Counted from the first letter of the stretch, positions 26,185 to 38,628 are shown. The stretch is 38,871 bases of DNA from JBPOIS01 sp052034295 (GCA_052034295.1 JBPOIS010000146.1:1-38871), one strand, 5' to 3'. The notes: generated from the sequence alone by a model not told the origin. Made by a program: numbers and translations.

Positions 26185-26281
26185 CCGTGTCAATTCCAGA
26201 GGCCTTTATGATAAGGATTTGTATGGTGCAGACACGGCAGCCTGCGGGGAATTTGTGGGCAATTGGTGAAGCAGTTTTTGC

Positions 26282-26309
26282 AAAAAAAACAGGGCACCGA
26301 AGTGCCCTG
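26282..26309 (-). terminator. Intrinsic terminator of the rplK-rpoC operon
   Basis: Minus strand stem CAGGGCAC with UUCG loop and GTGCCCTG (plus 26302-26309 and 26290-26297), followed by eight U (26289-26282). It starts 26 nt after the rpoC stop. Confidence 0.96.
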
Positions 26310-26334
26310 CCCTGTGTACATGGGAGGAGGCCGA

Positions 26335-30531
<4,197 letters not shown>

Positions 30532-30646
30532 GTCGGTTCTCCGTAACCCGCCCGGCACAGACTGTGCAAGGGCGGTGAAGGTGACAGATTCTGTGGCCTA
30601 CTGCGGCCCATCCGGCCCCAGTGGGTGAAACAAGGGATGCGCTGAC

Positions 30647-33600
30647 TTACTCGTCGTCGCGCTTCAGTTCAATGTTGATGCCCAGGGATTTGATTTCCTT
30701 GGTCAGGACATTGAAGGATTCCGGCATGCCAGGCTCCATGTAGTGGTTGCCATCCACGATGTTCTTGTAGATGCGCGTACGGCCTTCCACGTCATCGGAC
30801 TTGACGGTGAGCATTTCCTGCAGGGTGTAGGTGGCGCCATAGGCTTCCAGCGCCCAGACTTCCATTTCCCCGAAACGCTGGCCACCGAACTGTGCCTTGC
30901 CGCCCAGCGGTTGCTGGGTGACCAGGGAGTACGAACCGGTGGAACGGGCGTGCATCTTGTCGTCGACCAGGTGGTTCAGCTTGAGCATGTACATGTAGCC
31001 GACGGTCACCGGACGGTCGAACTGTTCACCGGTCCGGCCATCGTACAGCACCTGCTTGCCGGTTTCGGACAGGTCGGCCAGCGACAGCAGTTTTTTGATC
31101 TGCGACTCTTCGGCCCCGTCAAACACCGGGGTGGCAATCGGTACGCCCTTGCGCAGGTTGCCGGCCATGGCCAGCAGTTCGCTGTCGCTCAGCTCGTCCA
31201 GGGTTTCCTGTTCGCCGCCGACTTCGTTGTAGACCTGATCCAGGAAGGTGCGCAGTTCGGCTGCGGCCCGCTCGCCTTTCATCATGCGGTCGATCTTCTC
31301 ACCCAGCCCCTTGGCCGCCAGGCCGAGGTGGGTTTCGAGGATCTGGCCCACGTTCATCCGCGACGGTACGCCCAGCGGGTTGAGCACGATGTCCACCGGC
31401 ACGCCGTTCTTGTCGTAGGGCATGTCTTCGACCGGCATGATCACCGAGACCACACCCTTGTTGCCGTGACGGCCCGCCATCTTGTCGCCCGGCTGGATGC
31501 GGCGCTTGACCGCCAGATAGACCTTGACGACTTTCAGCACGCCATGCGACAGCTCGTCGCCGGTGGACAGCTTGCGTTTTTTCTCGGCGAACTTGGCGTC
31601 GATGTCGGCTTCCTTTTCCTTCAGGAAGTCCTGGATCTTGCCCAGGTGCTCGGCCACAGCTTCATCAGCCGGCTGTACGTCGAGCAGCTGGCCCATGCTC
31701 ATGCTGGCCATGAAGTCGGCATCCAGCACCTGACCGCGCTTGGTGCCGCCGCCGCCATTGACGGTTTTGCCGGCCAGCAGGCGGGTCATGCGCTCGCGCG
31801 CGGCCTCTTCAAAAATCCGGTACTCTTCCTTCAGGTCCTTGCGGTAGGAGTCGAGCTGGGCTTTTTCGATCGCCAGCGCACGCTCGTCCTTGTCCAGACC
31901 ATCGCGGGTGAACACCTGCACGTCGATGACGGTGCCCTTGGTGCCGGACGGCACGCGCAGCGAGGAGTCCTTCACGTCGGCGGCTTTTTCACCAAAAATC
32001 GCCCGCAGCAGTTTTTCTTCCGGGGTCAGCTGGGTTTCACCCTTCGGGGTAACCTTGCCGACCAGGATGTCACCGGCGTTGACTTCGGCACCGATGTAGA
32101 CGATGCCCGAGCCGTCCAGTTTGGACAGTGCTGCTTCGCCCACGTTGGGGATGTCGGCGGTGATTTCTTCACTGCCCAGCTTGGTGTCGCGCGCCACACA
32201 GGACAGTTCCTGGATGTGGATCGAGGTGAAGCGGTCTTCCTGGACCACCCGCTCCGAGAGCAGGATGGAGTCCTCGAAGTTGTAGCCGTTCCACGGCATG
32301 AACGCCACGCGCATGTTCTGGCCCAGCGCCAGCTCGCCCAGGTCGGTGGACGGACCGTCGGCCAGCACGTCACCGCGGGCAATCTGGTCGCCCCGGTTGA
32401 CGATCACGTGCTGGTTGATGCAGGTGTTCTGGTTGGAACGGGTGTACTTGATCAGGTTGTAGATGTCGACCCCGGCTTCACCGGCCTGCATCTCTTCTTC
32501 ATGGACACGCACCACGATCCGGCTGGCATCCACGTAGTCAATCACGCCACCGCGCTTGGCCACCACGCACACGCCCGAGTCGCGGGCCACGTGGCGTTCC
32601 ATGCCGGTGCCCACCAGCGGCTTGTCGGCCAGCAGGGTCGGGACGGCCTGACGCTGCATGTTCGAACCCATCAGCGCGCGGTTGGCGTCATCGTGTTCCA
32701 GGAACGGAATCAGCGAAGCCGCCACAGACACCACCTGACGCGGCGACACGTCCATGTGGGTGACCTTGTCGCGGCCCATGCGCACGAATTCGCCGTGGTG
32801 ACGCACCGAAATCATGTCTTCGCTGAGCACGCCATCGGCATCGACCGGCGAGTCGGCCTGCGCAATCACGGTGCCCACTTCTTCGATGGCGGACAGGTAT
32901 TCGATGTCATCGGTCACCCGGCCATCGACCACCCGGCGGTACGGGGTTTCCAGAAAACCAAAATCATTGGTCTGGGCGTACACGGCCAGCGAGTTGATCA
33001 GGCCGATGTTCGGGCCTTCCGGGGTCTCAATCGGACAGACCCGGCCATAGTGGGTCTGGTGGACGTCACGGACCTCAAAGCCTGCCCGCTCACGGGTCAG
33101 ACCACCCGGGCCCAGTGCGGACACCCGGCGCTTGTGGGTGATTTCCGACAGCGGGTTGTTCTGGTCCATGAACTGCGACAGCTGCGAGGAGCCAAAGAAC
33201 TCCTTGATCGCGGCAGACACCGGCTTGGCATTGATCAGATCCTGCGGGGACAGGTTATCCTGCTCGGCCTGATTCAGGCGTTCCTTGACCGCACGCTCGA
33301 CCCGCACCAGGCCCACGCGGAACTGGTTTTCGGTCATTTCACCGACCGAACGCACGCGGCGGTTGCCCAGGTGGTCGATGTCGTCCACTTCGCCCTTGCC
33401 GTTGCGGATGTCGACCAGGGTTTTCAGCACATCGACGATGTCGTCGTTGGACAGTACGCCCTCGACTTCACGGGACTTCTGGTCGCGGCGCACTTCGTAC
33501 GGGCGGCCCAGACGGCGGTTGAATTTCATCCGGCCCACGGGCGACAGGTCATAGCGCTCGGGACTGAAGAACAGGTTGTTGAACAGGTTTTCGGCGGCAT

Positions 33601-34738
33601 CCTTGGTGGGCGGCTCGCCCGGACGCATGACCTTGTAGATCTCGACCAGCGCTTCCTCACGGTTGCGGGTGGTGTCGGCACGCAGGGTGTCCGCCACGAA
33701 CGACCCACGGTCGATGTCGTTGGTGAACAGGATGTTGAATTCCTTGATGCCGTTTTCGGCCAGTTTCACCAGCACGTCGTGGGTGATCACGGTGTTGGCT
33801 TCCAGCACACCGCCATCCTTCAGGGCGATGGTGTTGGCCAGAATGCGCTCGTACAGGTATTCATCCGGCACCATCAGGCGCTTGATGTCGGCCTGTTCCA
33901 TCTGGCGCACGTGACGGGCGTTGATGCGCTTGCCCTGCTCAACGATGACCTTGCCATCCGGGCTCTTGATGTCGAACTGGGCCATTTCGCCGCGCAGGCG
34001 CTCGGGCACCAGATCAATCTGGTAGCTGCCATCGGCCAGATACACCGGCACCTGTTCGAAAAACTTATTCAGGATTTCTTCAGTGCTGTAGCCCAGTGCG
34101 CGGAGGATCACCGTGGCCAGCAGCTTGCGGCGGCGGTCGATGCGCACAAACACCAGGTCCTTGGCGTCAAACTCAAAATCCAGCCAGGAACCACGGTAGG
34201 GAATGATCCGCGCGGAATACAGCACCTTGCCGGAGTTGTGGGTCTTGCCCTTGTCGTGGTCAAAGAACACACCCGGCGAACGGTGCAGCTGGCTGACCAC
34301 CACCCGCTCGGTACCGTTGATGACGAAGGTGCCGTTTTCGGTCATCAGCGGGATTTCACCCATGTAGACGTCCTGATCGCGCACGTCCTTGATGGCCTTG
34401 GTTTCCTTGTCACGGATGATCAGACGGATCTTGACCCGCAGCGGCGCGGCATAGGTCGAGCCACGCAGGATGCATTCGCGCACGTCAAATTCGGGTTTGC
34501 CGAGGTTGTATTCCACAAACTCGAGGGCAGCATTGCCCGAATAGCTCTCGATCGGAAACACCGAGCGAAACGCGGCCTGCAGGCCTTCATCCTCGCGCTG
34601 CTTGGGCGATTTGCCATCCTGCAGGAACTTGCGATAGGAATCGACCTGGATCGCCAGCAGGTAGGGGACATCCATCACATTTGGCAGGCTGCCAAAATTC
34701 TTGCGAATCCGCTTCTTTTCAGTGTAGGAGTAAGCCAT
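30647..34738 (-). CDS. rpoB: RNA polymerase beta subunit
   Basis: 1363 aa from the ATG at 34738 (GAGG 7 nt upstream; begins MAYSYTEKKRIRKNFG as in relatives). The open frame continues upstream to 34882 but crosses the leader stem structure and is not coding. The rifampicin region reads SQLSQFMDQNNPLSEITHKR with D525, H535 and S540 at the positions of E. coli D516, H526 and S531, all wild type. KMAGRHGNKGVVS, needed for the active centre, is present in the second half, and the C-terminus has the conserved SFNVLTKEIKSLGINIEL block. It lies 313 nt after rplL, behind a terminator hairpin and a candidate promoter. Confidence 0.99.
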   Translation of the reverse strand: MAYSYTEKKRIRKNFGSLPNVMDVPYLLAIQVDSYRKFLQDGKSPKQREDEGLQAAFRSVFPIESYSGNAALEFVEYNLGKPEFDVRECILRGSTYAAPLRVKIRLIIRDKETKAIKDVRDQDVYMGEIPLMTENGTFVINGTERVVVSQLHRSPGVFFDHDKGKTHNSGKVLYSARIIPYRGSWLDFEFDAKDLVFVRIDRRRKLLATVILRALGYSTEEILNKFFEQVPVYLADGSYQIDLVPERLRGEMAQFDIKSPDGKVIVEQGKRINARHVRQMEQADIKRLMVPDEYLYERILANTIALKDGGVLEANTVITHDVLVKLAENGIKEFNILFTNDIDRGSFVADTLRADTTRNREEALVEIYKVMRPGEPPTKDAAENLFNNLFFSPERYDLSPVGRMKFNRRLGRPYEVRRDQKSREVEGVLSNDDIVDVLKTLVDIRNGKGEVDDIDHLGNRRVRSVGEMTENQFRVGLVRVERAVKERLNQAEQDNLSPQDLINAKPVSAAIKEFFGSSQLSQFMDQNNPLSEITHKRRVSALGPGGLTRERAGFEVRDVHQTHYGRVCPIETPEGPNIGLINSLAVYAQTNDFGFLETPYRRVVDGRVTDDIEYLSAIEEVGTVIAQADSPVDADGVLSEDMISVRHHGEFVRMGRDKVTHMDVSPRQVVSVAASLIPFLEHDDANRALMGSNMQRQAVPTLLADKPLVGTGMERHVARDSGVCVVAKRGGVIDYVDASRIVVRVHEEEMQAGEAGVDIYNLIKYTRSNQNTCINQHVIVNRGDQIARGDVLADGPSTDLGELALGQNMRVAFMPWNGYNFEDSILLSERVVQEDRFTSIHIQELSCVARDTKLGSEEITADIPNVGEAALSKLDGSGIVYIGAEVNAGDILVGKVTPKGETQLTPEEKLLRAIFGEKAADVKDSSLRVPSGTKGTVIDVQVFTRDGLDKDERALAIEKAQLDSYRKDLKEEYRIFEEAARERMTRLLAGKTVNGGGGTKRGQVLDADFMASMSMGQLLDVQPADEAVAEHLGKIQDFLKEKEADIDAKFAEKKRKLSTGDELSHGVLKVVKVYLAVKRRIQPGDKMAGRHGNKGVVSVIMPVEDMPYDKNGVPVDIVLNPLGVPSRMNVGQILETHLGLAAKGLGEKIDRMMKGERAAAELRTFLDQVYNEVGGEQETLDELSDSELLAMAGNLRKGVPIATPVFDGAEESQIKKLLSLADLSETGKQVLYDGRTGEQFDRPVTVGYMYMLKLNHLVDDKMHARSTGSYSLVTQQPLGGKAQFGGQRFGEMEVWALEAYGATYTLQEMLTVKSDDVEGRTRIYKNIVDGNHYMEPGMPESFNVLTKEIKSLGINIELKRDDE

Positions 34739-34840
34739 CGGATATCCTCGAAGTAGTGAAACCCCTGCCCGCTCAGGCAGTGGCGAGATGACACGGCAAG
34801 CAGGTTCAGGCCCATTCCACGCCCGAAGCCCCACCCCTTT

Positions 34841-34894
34841 GCGTGCTAATCCATGCCGTTCACGCGGCCCGGAGGCCGGCATGGATTAGCGCGC
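34841..34894 (-). promoter_or_regulatory. Long stem-loop in rpoB leader (possible RNase III site)
   Basis: Arms GCTAATCCATGCCG (34845-34858) and CGGCATGGATTAGC (34877-34890) pair perfectly over 14 bp; past one mismatch three more pairs extend to 34841/34894. The 18-nt loop can itself fold (CGGCC-CGGA-GGCCG at 34865-34878, competing with the stem base). E. coli has an RNase III cut between rplL and rpoB; that role here is inference. Confidence 0.65.
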
Positions 34895-34969
34895 ATTGCT
34901 GCGGCCTGTCCGGTGTGTGCTGATCCCGCACACGCAAGCCCACAGCGTCCGGCAAAAATCGAGCCGGAT

Positions 34970-34998
34970 AGTATAACGCAAAAAGGCTGATGACCCAA
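34970..34998 (-). promoter_or_regulatory. Candidate rpoBC promoter overlapping the attenuator
   Basis: Minus strand -35 TTGGGT (34998-34993), 17-nt spacer, -10 TATACT (34975-34970; 5 of 6). The -35 lies in the loop of the terminator and the spacer covers its 3' arm and U-run. The weak -35 makes this tentative. Confidence 0.4.
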
Positions 34999-35010
34999 GA
35001 GTCATCAGCC
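34980..35010 (-). terminator. Attenuator/terminator after rplL
   Basis: Perfect 10-bp stem: GGCTGATGAC (35010-35001 read on minus), loop TCTTGG, GTCATCAGCC, then five U (34984-34980), 41 nt after the rplL stop. Relatives need several-fold more L7/L12 than polymerase, so partial termination here fits the usual rplL-rpoB attenuator. Confidence 0.9.
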
Positions 35011-35051
35011 AAACTGCGGAAGGGCGCCCAGGACGCCGCTTCCGGTCAAGA

Positions 35052-35423
35052 TTACTTGACTTCGACTTCGGCGCCGGCTTCTTCCAGCTTTTTCTTCAGG
35101 GCTTCAGCGTCGTCTTTGCTGATGCCTTCCTTCACGGAAGCCGGTGCGCCTTCAACCAGGTCTTTGGCTTCTTTCAGGCCCAGACCGGTGGCTTCGCGGA
35201 CAGCCTTGATCACGGCAACTTTGTTGGCGCCGAACGACTTCAGGATGACGTTGAATTCGGTCTGCTCTTCAACCGGCGCAGCGGCAGCAGCAGGACCGGC
35301 AGCCACGGCAACGGCAGCGGCAGAGACTTCGAATTTTTCTTCGAAGGCTTTGATCAGCTCAACCAGCTCCATGACGGTTTTTTCGGCAACGGCATTCAGG
35401 ATTTCTTCATTGGACAGGGCCAT
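35052..35423 (-). CDS. rplL: Ribosomal protein bL12 (L7/L12)
   Basis: 123 aa. N-terminal dimerisation helices (ALSNEEILNAVAEKTVMELVEL), an Ala-rich flexible hinge (about 36-50), and the C-terminal factor-binding domain with FNVILKSFGANKVAVIKAVR and GLGLKEAKDLVE. It forms the multi-copy stalk that recruits GTPase translation factors. GGAG lies 6 nt before the ATG. It follows rplJ by 48 nt and is followed by the attenuator. Confidence 0.99.
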   Translation of the reverse strand: MALSNEEILNAVAEKTVMELVELIKAFEEKFEVSAAAVAVAAGPAAAAAPVEEQTEFNVILKSFGANKVAVIKAVREATGLGLKEAKDLVEGAPASVKEGISKDDAEALKKKLEEAGAEVEVK

Positions 35424-35471
35424 GGTGGACTCCGTAATTCAAAAAATGGGACAGGGAAACACAGGGCCGCC

Positions 35472-35975
35472 TCAGGCAGCTTGTTCCTGTTTTTCTTTCA
35501 AAGCAGTAAACAGTCGGCCAAACTTGCTCAGCGGGGCCTGCAGGACCGAAGCCACCATCGTCAGGGCGGTGGTGCGGTTTGGCAGGTTGGCCAGCACATC
35601 AATCTGGGTCGCATCGTACAGCTTGCCGTCGAAGGCAGCCTTTTTGATCACCAGCTTGTTGTTGGTCTTGGCAAAGTCCTGGAACAGCCGTGCGGCTGCG
35701 CCCATGTCGTCTTCCGACGTGGACATGGCCAGAATGGTCGGGCCGACCAGATCATCATTCAAAATCGACAGGCTGGTGCCTTCGAGTGCGCGACGGGCCA
35801 GCGTGTTGCGCACCACCCGCAGGTACACACCCTTCTCACGGGCTTCACGACGCAGGCGCGTCATCTGACCGACGGTCAGCCCATGGTACTCGGCGACCAC
35901 CGCAGAAAATGCGCCCTGGGCAGCTTGCTGCACCTCGGCGACAATTTCCTTTTTGTCTTCTAGACGTAGGGTCAC
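35472..35975 (-). CDS. rplJ: Ribosomal protein uL10
   Basis: 167 aa with a GTG start at 35975-35973, five nt after AGGAGG; it gives (M)TLRLEDKKEIVAEVQQ, the standard L10 start. The open frame upstream to 36074 runs through the leader and is not coding. L10 anchors L7/L12 dimers to 23S rRNA; the conserved segment EYHGLTVGQMTRLRREAREKG is present and the C-terminal helix that binds L12 follows. The 268-nt gap before it contains an L10-type leader, so translation is likely repressed by excess L10-L12 complex. Confidence 0.98.
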   Translation of the reverse strand: MTLRLEDKKEIVAEVQQAAQGAFSAVVAEYHGLTVGQMTRLRREAREKGVYLRVVRNTLARRALEGTSLSILNDDLVGPTILAMSTSEDDMGAAARLFQDFAKTNNKLVIKKAAFDGKLYDATQIDVLANLPNRTTALTMVASVLQAPLSKFGRLFTALKEKQEQAA

Positions 35976-36061
35976 TGTAACCTCCTCATCAACTATGGCC
36001 CGGAAGTCACCTTCCAGACCGCCATGGTTTGCCTGAAACCCCTCAGGGCTGCAGGCGCGCG

Positions 36062-36155
36062 GAGGCCAGTGCAATCACTGAAAAACCACCGCGTCTACGC
36101 AGGCTGGGGTTTTAAGCCGGGGCCCAACCGCTGCCCTGGCGCCTGTGGTCTTTGA
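36062..36155 (-). promoter_or_regulatory. L10-type autoregulatory leader of rplJL
   Basis: On the minus strand CCAC-AGGC (36148-36141) pairs with GCCT (36104-36101) and GTGG (36089-36086), leaving a one-sided bulge GCGTAGACGCG (36100-36090). The string CTGCGTAGACG and this bulged helix are the hallmark of the leader where the L10-(L12)4 complex binds in E. coli. A further hairpin CAGTG-caat-CACTG (36067-36080) follows, then CCTGA-TCAGG at 36032-36047 nearer to rplJ. Outer boundaries are approximate. Confidence 0.8.
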
Positions 36156-36243
36156 CGCTGACTGGTCCACGGCAGATGCCGCAGCCAGACTTTTCAAAGT
36201 CCGCAGGCCCGACACCGCCCTGGGCGGCATCAGGCCAATCTGG

Positions 36244-36939
36244 TTATTGGCTGACCGACGCGACGTCGATGGCCAGACCCGGTCCCATGGTGGTGGACAG
36301 GGTGATCTTTTTCAGGTACACGCCCTTGGAGGTGGCTGGCTTGGCCTTTTTCAGGTCCGCGATCAGTGCTTCCACGTTCTGGCGCACGGCTTCGGCGCTG
36401 AAGCCCAGCTGGCCGATGGCCGCGTGGATGATACCGCCCTTGTCGACGCGGTAGCGGGCCTGACCGGCTTTGGCGTTGCGCACGGCAGTGGCCACATCCG
36501 GGGTCACGGTGCCGACTTTCGGGTTCGGCATCAGGCCACGGGGACCGAGGATGGTGCCCAGCTTACCGACCACGCGCATGGCGTCCGGGGAAGCAATCAC
36601 CACATCAAAGTCCAGGTTGCCGCCCTGAATGCTGGTGGCCAGATCGTCAAAGCCCACGATGTCGGCTCCGGCTTCCTTGGCGGCTTCAGCGGCCGGGCCC
36701 TGGGCAAACACGGCCACACGGACGGTCTTGCCGGTACCAGCCGGCAGGGTGGTGGCGCCACGGACCACCTGGTCCGATTTACGCGGGTCCACGCCCAGGT
36801 TTACGGAGACGTCCAGCGACTCCTTGAATTTGGCCGGGGGCAGGCTGTTCAGCAGTTCAACAGCCTGTTCCAGGGTGTACACTTTGCCGGCTTCAATTTT
36901 TTCGGCGATGGCCTTCTGGCGTTTGGTGAGCTTGGCCAT
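36244..36939 (-). CDS. rplA: Ribosomal protein uL1
   Basis: 231 aa, full length. It forms the L1 stalk at the E-site of the large subunit and in relatives represses its own operon by binding the rplK leader. Visible: GTGKTVRVAVFAQG, domain II hinge (KLGTILGPRGLMPNPKVGTV), and the C-terminal GVYLKKITLSTTMGPG. GGAG lies 7 nt before the ATG; only 2 nt separate it from rplK. Confidence 0.99.
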   Translation of the reverse strand: MAKLTKRQKAIAEKIEAGKVYTLEQAVELLNSLPPAKFKESLDVSVNLGVDPRKSDQVVRGATTLPAGTGKTVRVAVFAQGPAAEAAKEAGADIVGFDDLATSIQGGNLDFDVVIASPDAMRVVGKLGTILGPRGLMPNPKVGTVTPDVATAVRNAKAGQARYRVDKGGIIHAAIGQLGFSAEAVRQNVEALIADLKKAKPATSKGVYLKKITLSTTMGPGLAIDVASVSQ

Positions 36940-36941
36940 GC

Positions 36942-37373
36942 TTAGACTCCTTCAACCTCAATGCCCATGGAACGTGCAGAACCTGCGATGGTGCGCACGG
37001 CCGCATCCAGATCGGATGCAGTCAGGTTGGCTTCTTTGGCCTTGGCGATTTCTTCCAGCTGGGCGCGGGTGATCTTGGCCACTTTCTGGGTGTTCGGACG
37101 CGGCGAACCCTTGGACAGGTTCAGGGTCTTTTTCAGGAAGTAGGTGGCCGGAGGCGACGCCATGGTGAAGGTGAACGACTTGTCCGAATACACGGTGATG
37201 GTCACCGGAATCGGCATGCCCGGTTCCATTTTCTGGGTGGCGGCGTTGAATTCCTTGCAGAAGGCCATGATGTTCACGCCACGCTGGCCCAGTGCCGGAC
37301 CGATCGGGGGGGACGGGTTGGCTTTGCCCGCTGCCACTTGCAGCTTGATGTAGCCGTCAATCTTCTTGGCCAT
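36942..37373 (-). CDS. rplK: Ribosomal protein uL11
   Basis: 143 aa. Binds the GTPase-associated centre of 23S rRNA. N-terminal KLQVAAGKANPSPPIGPALG with its proline-rich loop and C-terminal RNA-binding domain (TIAGSARSMGIEVEG) are complete. GAGGAG is 5 nt before the ATG at 37373. It is the first gene of rplKAJL-rpoBC, behind a good promoter and a leader of about 110 nt. Confidence 0.99.
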   Translation of the reverse strand: MAKKIDGYIKLQVAAGKANPSPPIGPALGQRGVNIMAFCKEFNAATQKMEPGMPIPVTITVYSDKSFTFTMASPPATYFLKKTLNLSKGSPRPNTQKVAKITRAQLEEIAKAKEANLTASDLDAAVRTIAGSARSMGIEVEGV

Positions 37374-37398
37374 GATGACTCCTCGGATGGGTGATGGC

Positions 37399-37469
37399 GT
37401 CAGCCCAATGCTGACTCCCCGCTTCGGCCTCCGGGCCTGCTGGCGCGGATTCAGGTCAAAAAACTGACC
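37399..37469 (-). promoter_or_regulatory. rplK leader hairpins (possible L1 operator)
   Basis: Two hairpins lie in the leader: GGTCA/TGACC (37454-37458, 37465-37469) and GTCAGC/GCTGAC (37399-37404, 37410-37415, loop of 5), the second about 25 nt before the rplK start and flanked by GGGGA on its 5' side. In E. coli L1 represses translation at this position. The structural match to the L1 site was not verified. Confidence 0.35.
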
Positions 37470-37489
37470 CTCGACCGAAAGAACGCGTA

Positions 37490-37518
37490 ATTCTATAGAA
37501 AGGCTGTGTCTTTTTCAA
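37490..37518 (-). promoter_or_regulatory. Promoter of rplKAJL-rpoBC
   Basis: Minus strand -35 TTGAAA (37518-37513; 5 of 6), 17-nt spacer, -10 TAGAAT (37495-37490; 5 of 6), start expected near 37483 with a leader of about 110 nt. It sits directly after the nusG terminator, as expected for an independent operon, and a GC-rich stretch follows the -10, typical of growth-rate-regulated promoters (inference). Confidence 0.75.
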
Positions 37519-37532
37519 CCAGCCACGCGCAC

Positions 37533-37556
37533 AAAAAAAGCGCCGCAGCGCTCTTT
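37533..37556 (-). terminator. Intrinsic terminator of secE-nusG
   Basis: Minus strand AGCGC (37552-37548), loop TGCG, GCGCT (37543-37539), then a run of U (37539-37533); flanking A/U pairs can extend the stem past one bulge. It lies 16 nt after the nusG stop and 14 nt before the rplK -35. Confidence 0.75.
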
Positions 37557-37568
37557 CTGGAACCGGAT

Positions 37569-38105
37569 TCAGCTGGCCTTTTCAACCTGCTTGAACTCCA
37601 GCTCGACCTGGGTGGGCCGGTTGAACACATTGATGGTCAGGGTCAGCCGCGATTTTTCGTAGTTGACTTCTTCCACGATGCCCTTGAAGTCCAGGAACGG
37701 GCCATCGATGACCAGCAGCTCTTCGCCCGGCTCGAACATGGTCTTGGGCCGGGGCGCGCTTTCGCCGGTCTGGCGCACGCGGGCGAGGATGTTGTCGGCT
37801 TCGCGCTGGGTGATCGGGGCTGGTTTTTCCGGGGTGCCGCCGATGAAGCCCAGCACCTTCGGACACTCCTTGACGATGTGCCAGGTGTCGTCATTCATGT
37901 CCATTTCGATCAGGACATAACCGGGGAAAAATTTGCGCTCGCTTTTGCGCTTTTTGCCGTCCTTCATTTCGACGACTTCTTCGGTGGGCACCAGCACCTC
38001 ACCAAAGCTGTCCTTGACGGCGCTGCGGTCAATGCGGTCACGCAGCGAACGCATCACCTGCTTTTCAAACCCGGAATAGGCGTGAACGATATACCAGCGT
38101 TTCAT
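37569..38105 (-). CDS. nusG: Transcription termination/antitermination protein NusG
   Basis: 178 aa from the ATG at 38105 (GGA 7 nt upstream), giving the standard MKRWYIVHAYSGFEKQV start; a TTG four codons earlier lies inside secE. NGN domain (about 1-115) with KFFPGYVLIEM binds the polymerase clamp; C-terminal KOW domain (about 126-178, GEELLVIDGPFLDFKGIV) contacts Rho, NusE or ribosome. It starts 4 nt after the secE stop. Confidence 0.98.
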   Translation of the reverse strand: MKRWYIVHAYSGFEKQVMRSLRDRIDRSAVKDSFGEVLVPTEEVVEMKDGKKRKSERKFFPGYVLIEMDMNDDTWHIVKECPKVLGFIGGTPEKPAPITQREADNILARVRQTGESAPRPKTMFEPGEELLVIDGPFLDFKGIVEEVNYEKSRLTLTINVFNRPTQVELEFKQVEKAS

Positions 38106-38109
38106 GAGC

Positions 38110-38553
38110 TTATCCAATAATTGCCGAAATCAGCCAGCCAAACAGCTGATCCAGTGCCCAGAGAATGACCGCCATCACCACACTCACCAGCAACACAATC
38201 CAGGTGGTGGTGAAGGTTTCTTCTTTGGCGGGCCACGTGATGCGGCGCAGCTCGGTTTGCGAATTGCGCAACAGGGAAACAAAACCCTTGCCCTGATGGG
38301 TCAGCCAGAGCAGGCCAAACGCCACCACGATCATGCCAGTAATCACCCCGGCACGCACCCCCACCTGGGAGGCTGGCGCCCAGTACGCGGGCAGGTACTG
38401 GTTGGCCAGGGTCGCACCGATCAGCAGGGACAGGGCCACCAGCCACAGCAGGCCATCAATGGGCGTGCCGGAACGGACCAGCTCGGCGGGACTGCCCTGC
38501 GGGTCTTCGGGACGCTTGTGGGCATCAGGCGGCAAAGGGGTTTGCGTGCTCAT
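38110..38553 (-). CDS. secE: Preprotein translocase subunit SecE
   Basis: 147 aa, three-helix form of SecE: membrane helices about 33-51, 66-84 and 117-140, with the conserved amphipathic segment ELRRITWPAKEETFTTTW (101-118) just before helix 3, which clamps SecY. The N-terminal 30 residues are polar and proline-rich. AAGG lies only 2 nt before the ATG and GAGAG 11 nt before, so the ribosome binding site is weak. A terminator hairpin ends 24 nt upstream. Confidence 0.96.
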   Translation of the reverse strand: MSTQTPLPPDAHKRPEDPQGSPAELVRSGTPIDGLLWLVALSLLIGATLANQYLPAYWAPASQVGVRAGVITGMIVVAFGLLWLTHQGKGFVSLLRNSQTELRRITWPAKEETFTTTWIVLLVSVVMAVILWALDQLFGWLISAIIG

Positions 38554-38576
38554 GACCTTTTGGGCTCTCTACATAG

Positions 38577-38617
38577 AAAAAATGCCAATCGTCCAGACAG
38601 GCAGATCGGCATTTTTT
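38577..38617 (-). terminator. Intrinsic terminator between tRNA-Trp and secE
   Basis: Arms AAAAAATGCC (38577-38586) and GGCATTTTTT (38608-38617) pair over 10 bp, and past one mismatch three more pairs form (ATC with GAT). On the minus strand a run of six U follows the stem. It lies 11 nt after the tRNA 3' end and 24 nt before the secE ATG; it reads the same on both strands. Confidence 0.85.
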
Positions 38618-38628
38618 CAGCAAAAATA

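Larger units (their letters stand above)
34739..35051 (-). other. rplL-rpoB intergenic control region
   Basis: A 313-nt non-coding stretch. In transcription order it holds an intrinsic terminator (35010-34980), an overlapping candidate promoter (34998-34970), a long stem-loop (34894-34841), a small hairpin CTGCC-cgctca-GGCAG (34780-34765) and the rpoB ribosome binding site. The order, attenuator and then processing stem, parallels the rplL-rpoB spacer of E. coli. Confidence 0.75.

Noticed and set aside
34739..34882. N-terminal extension of RpoB by 48 residues
   Set aside because: The extension would translate the leader stem-loop; the ATG at 34738 has a proper ribosome binding site and gives the conserved start.
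35976..36074. N-terminal extension of L10 by 33 residues
   Set aside because: It overlaps the leader between the L10 element and the ribosome binding site; the GTG at 35975 follows AGGAGG and fits the family.
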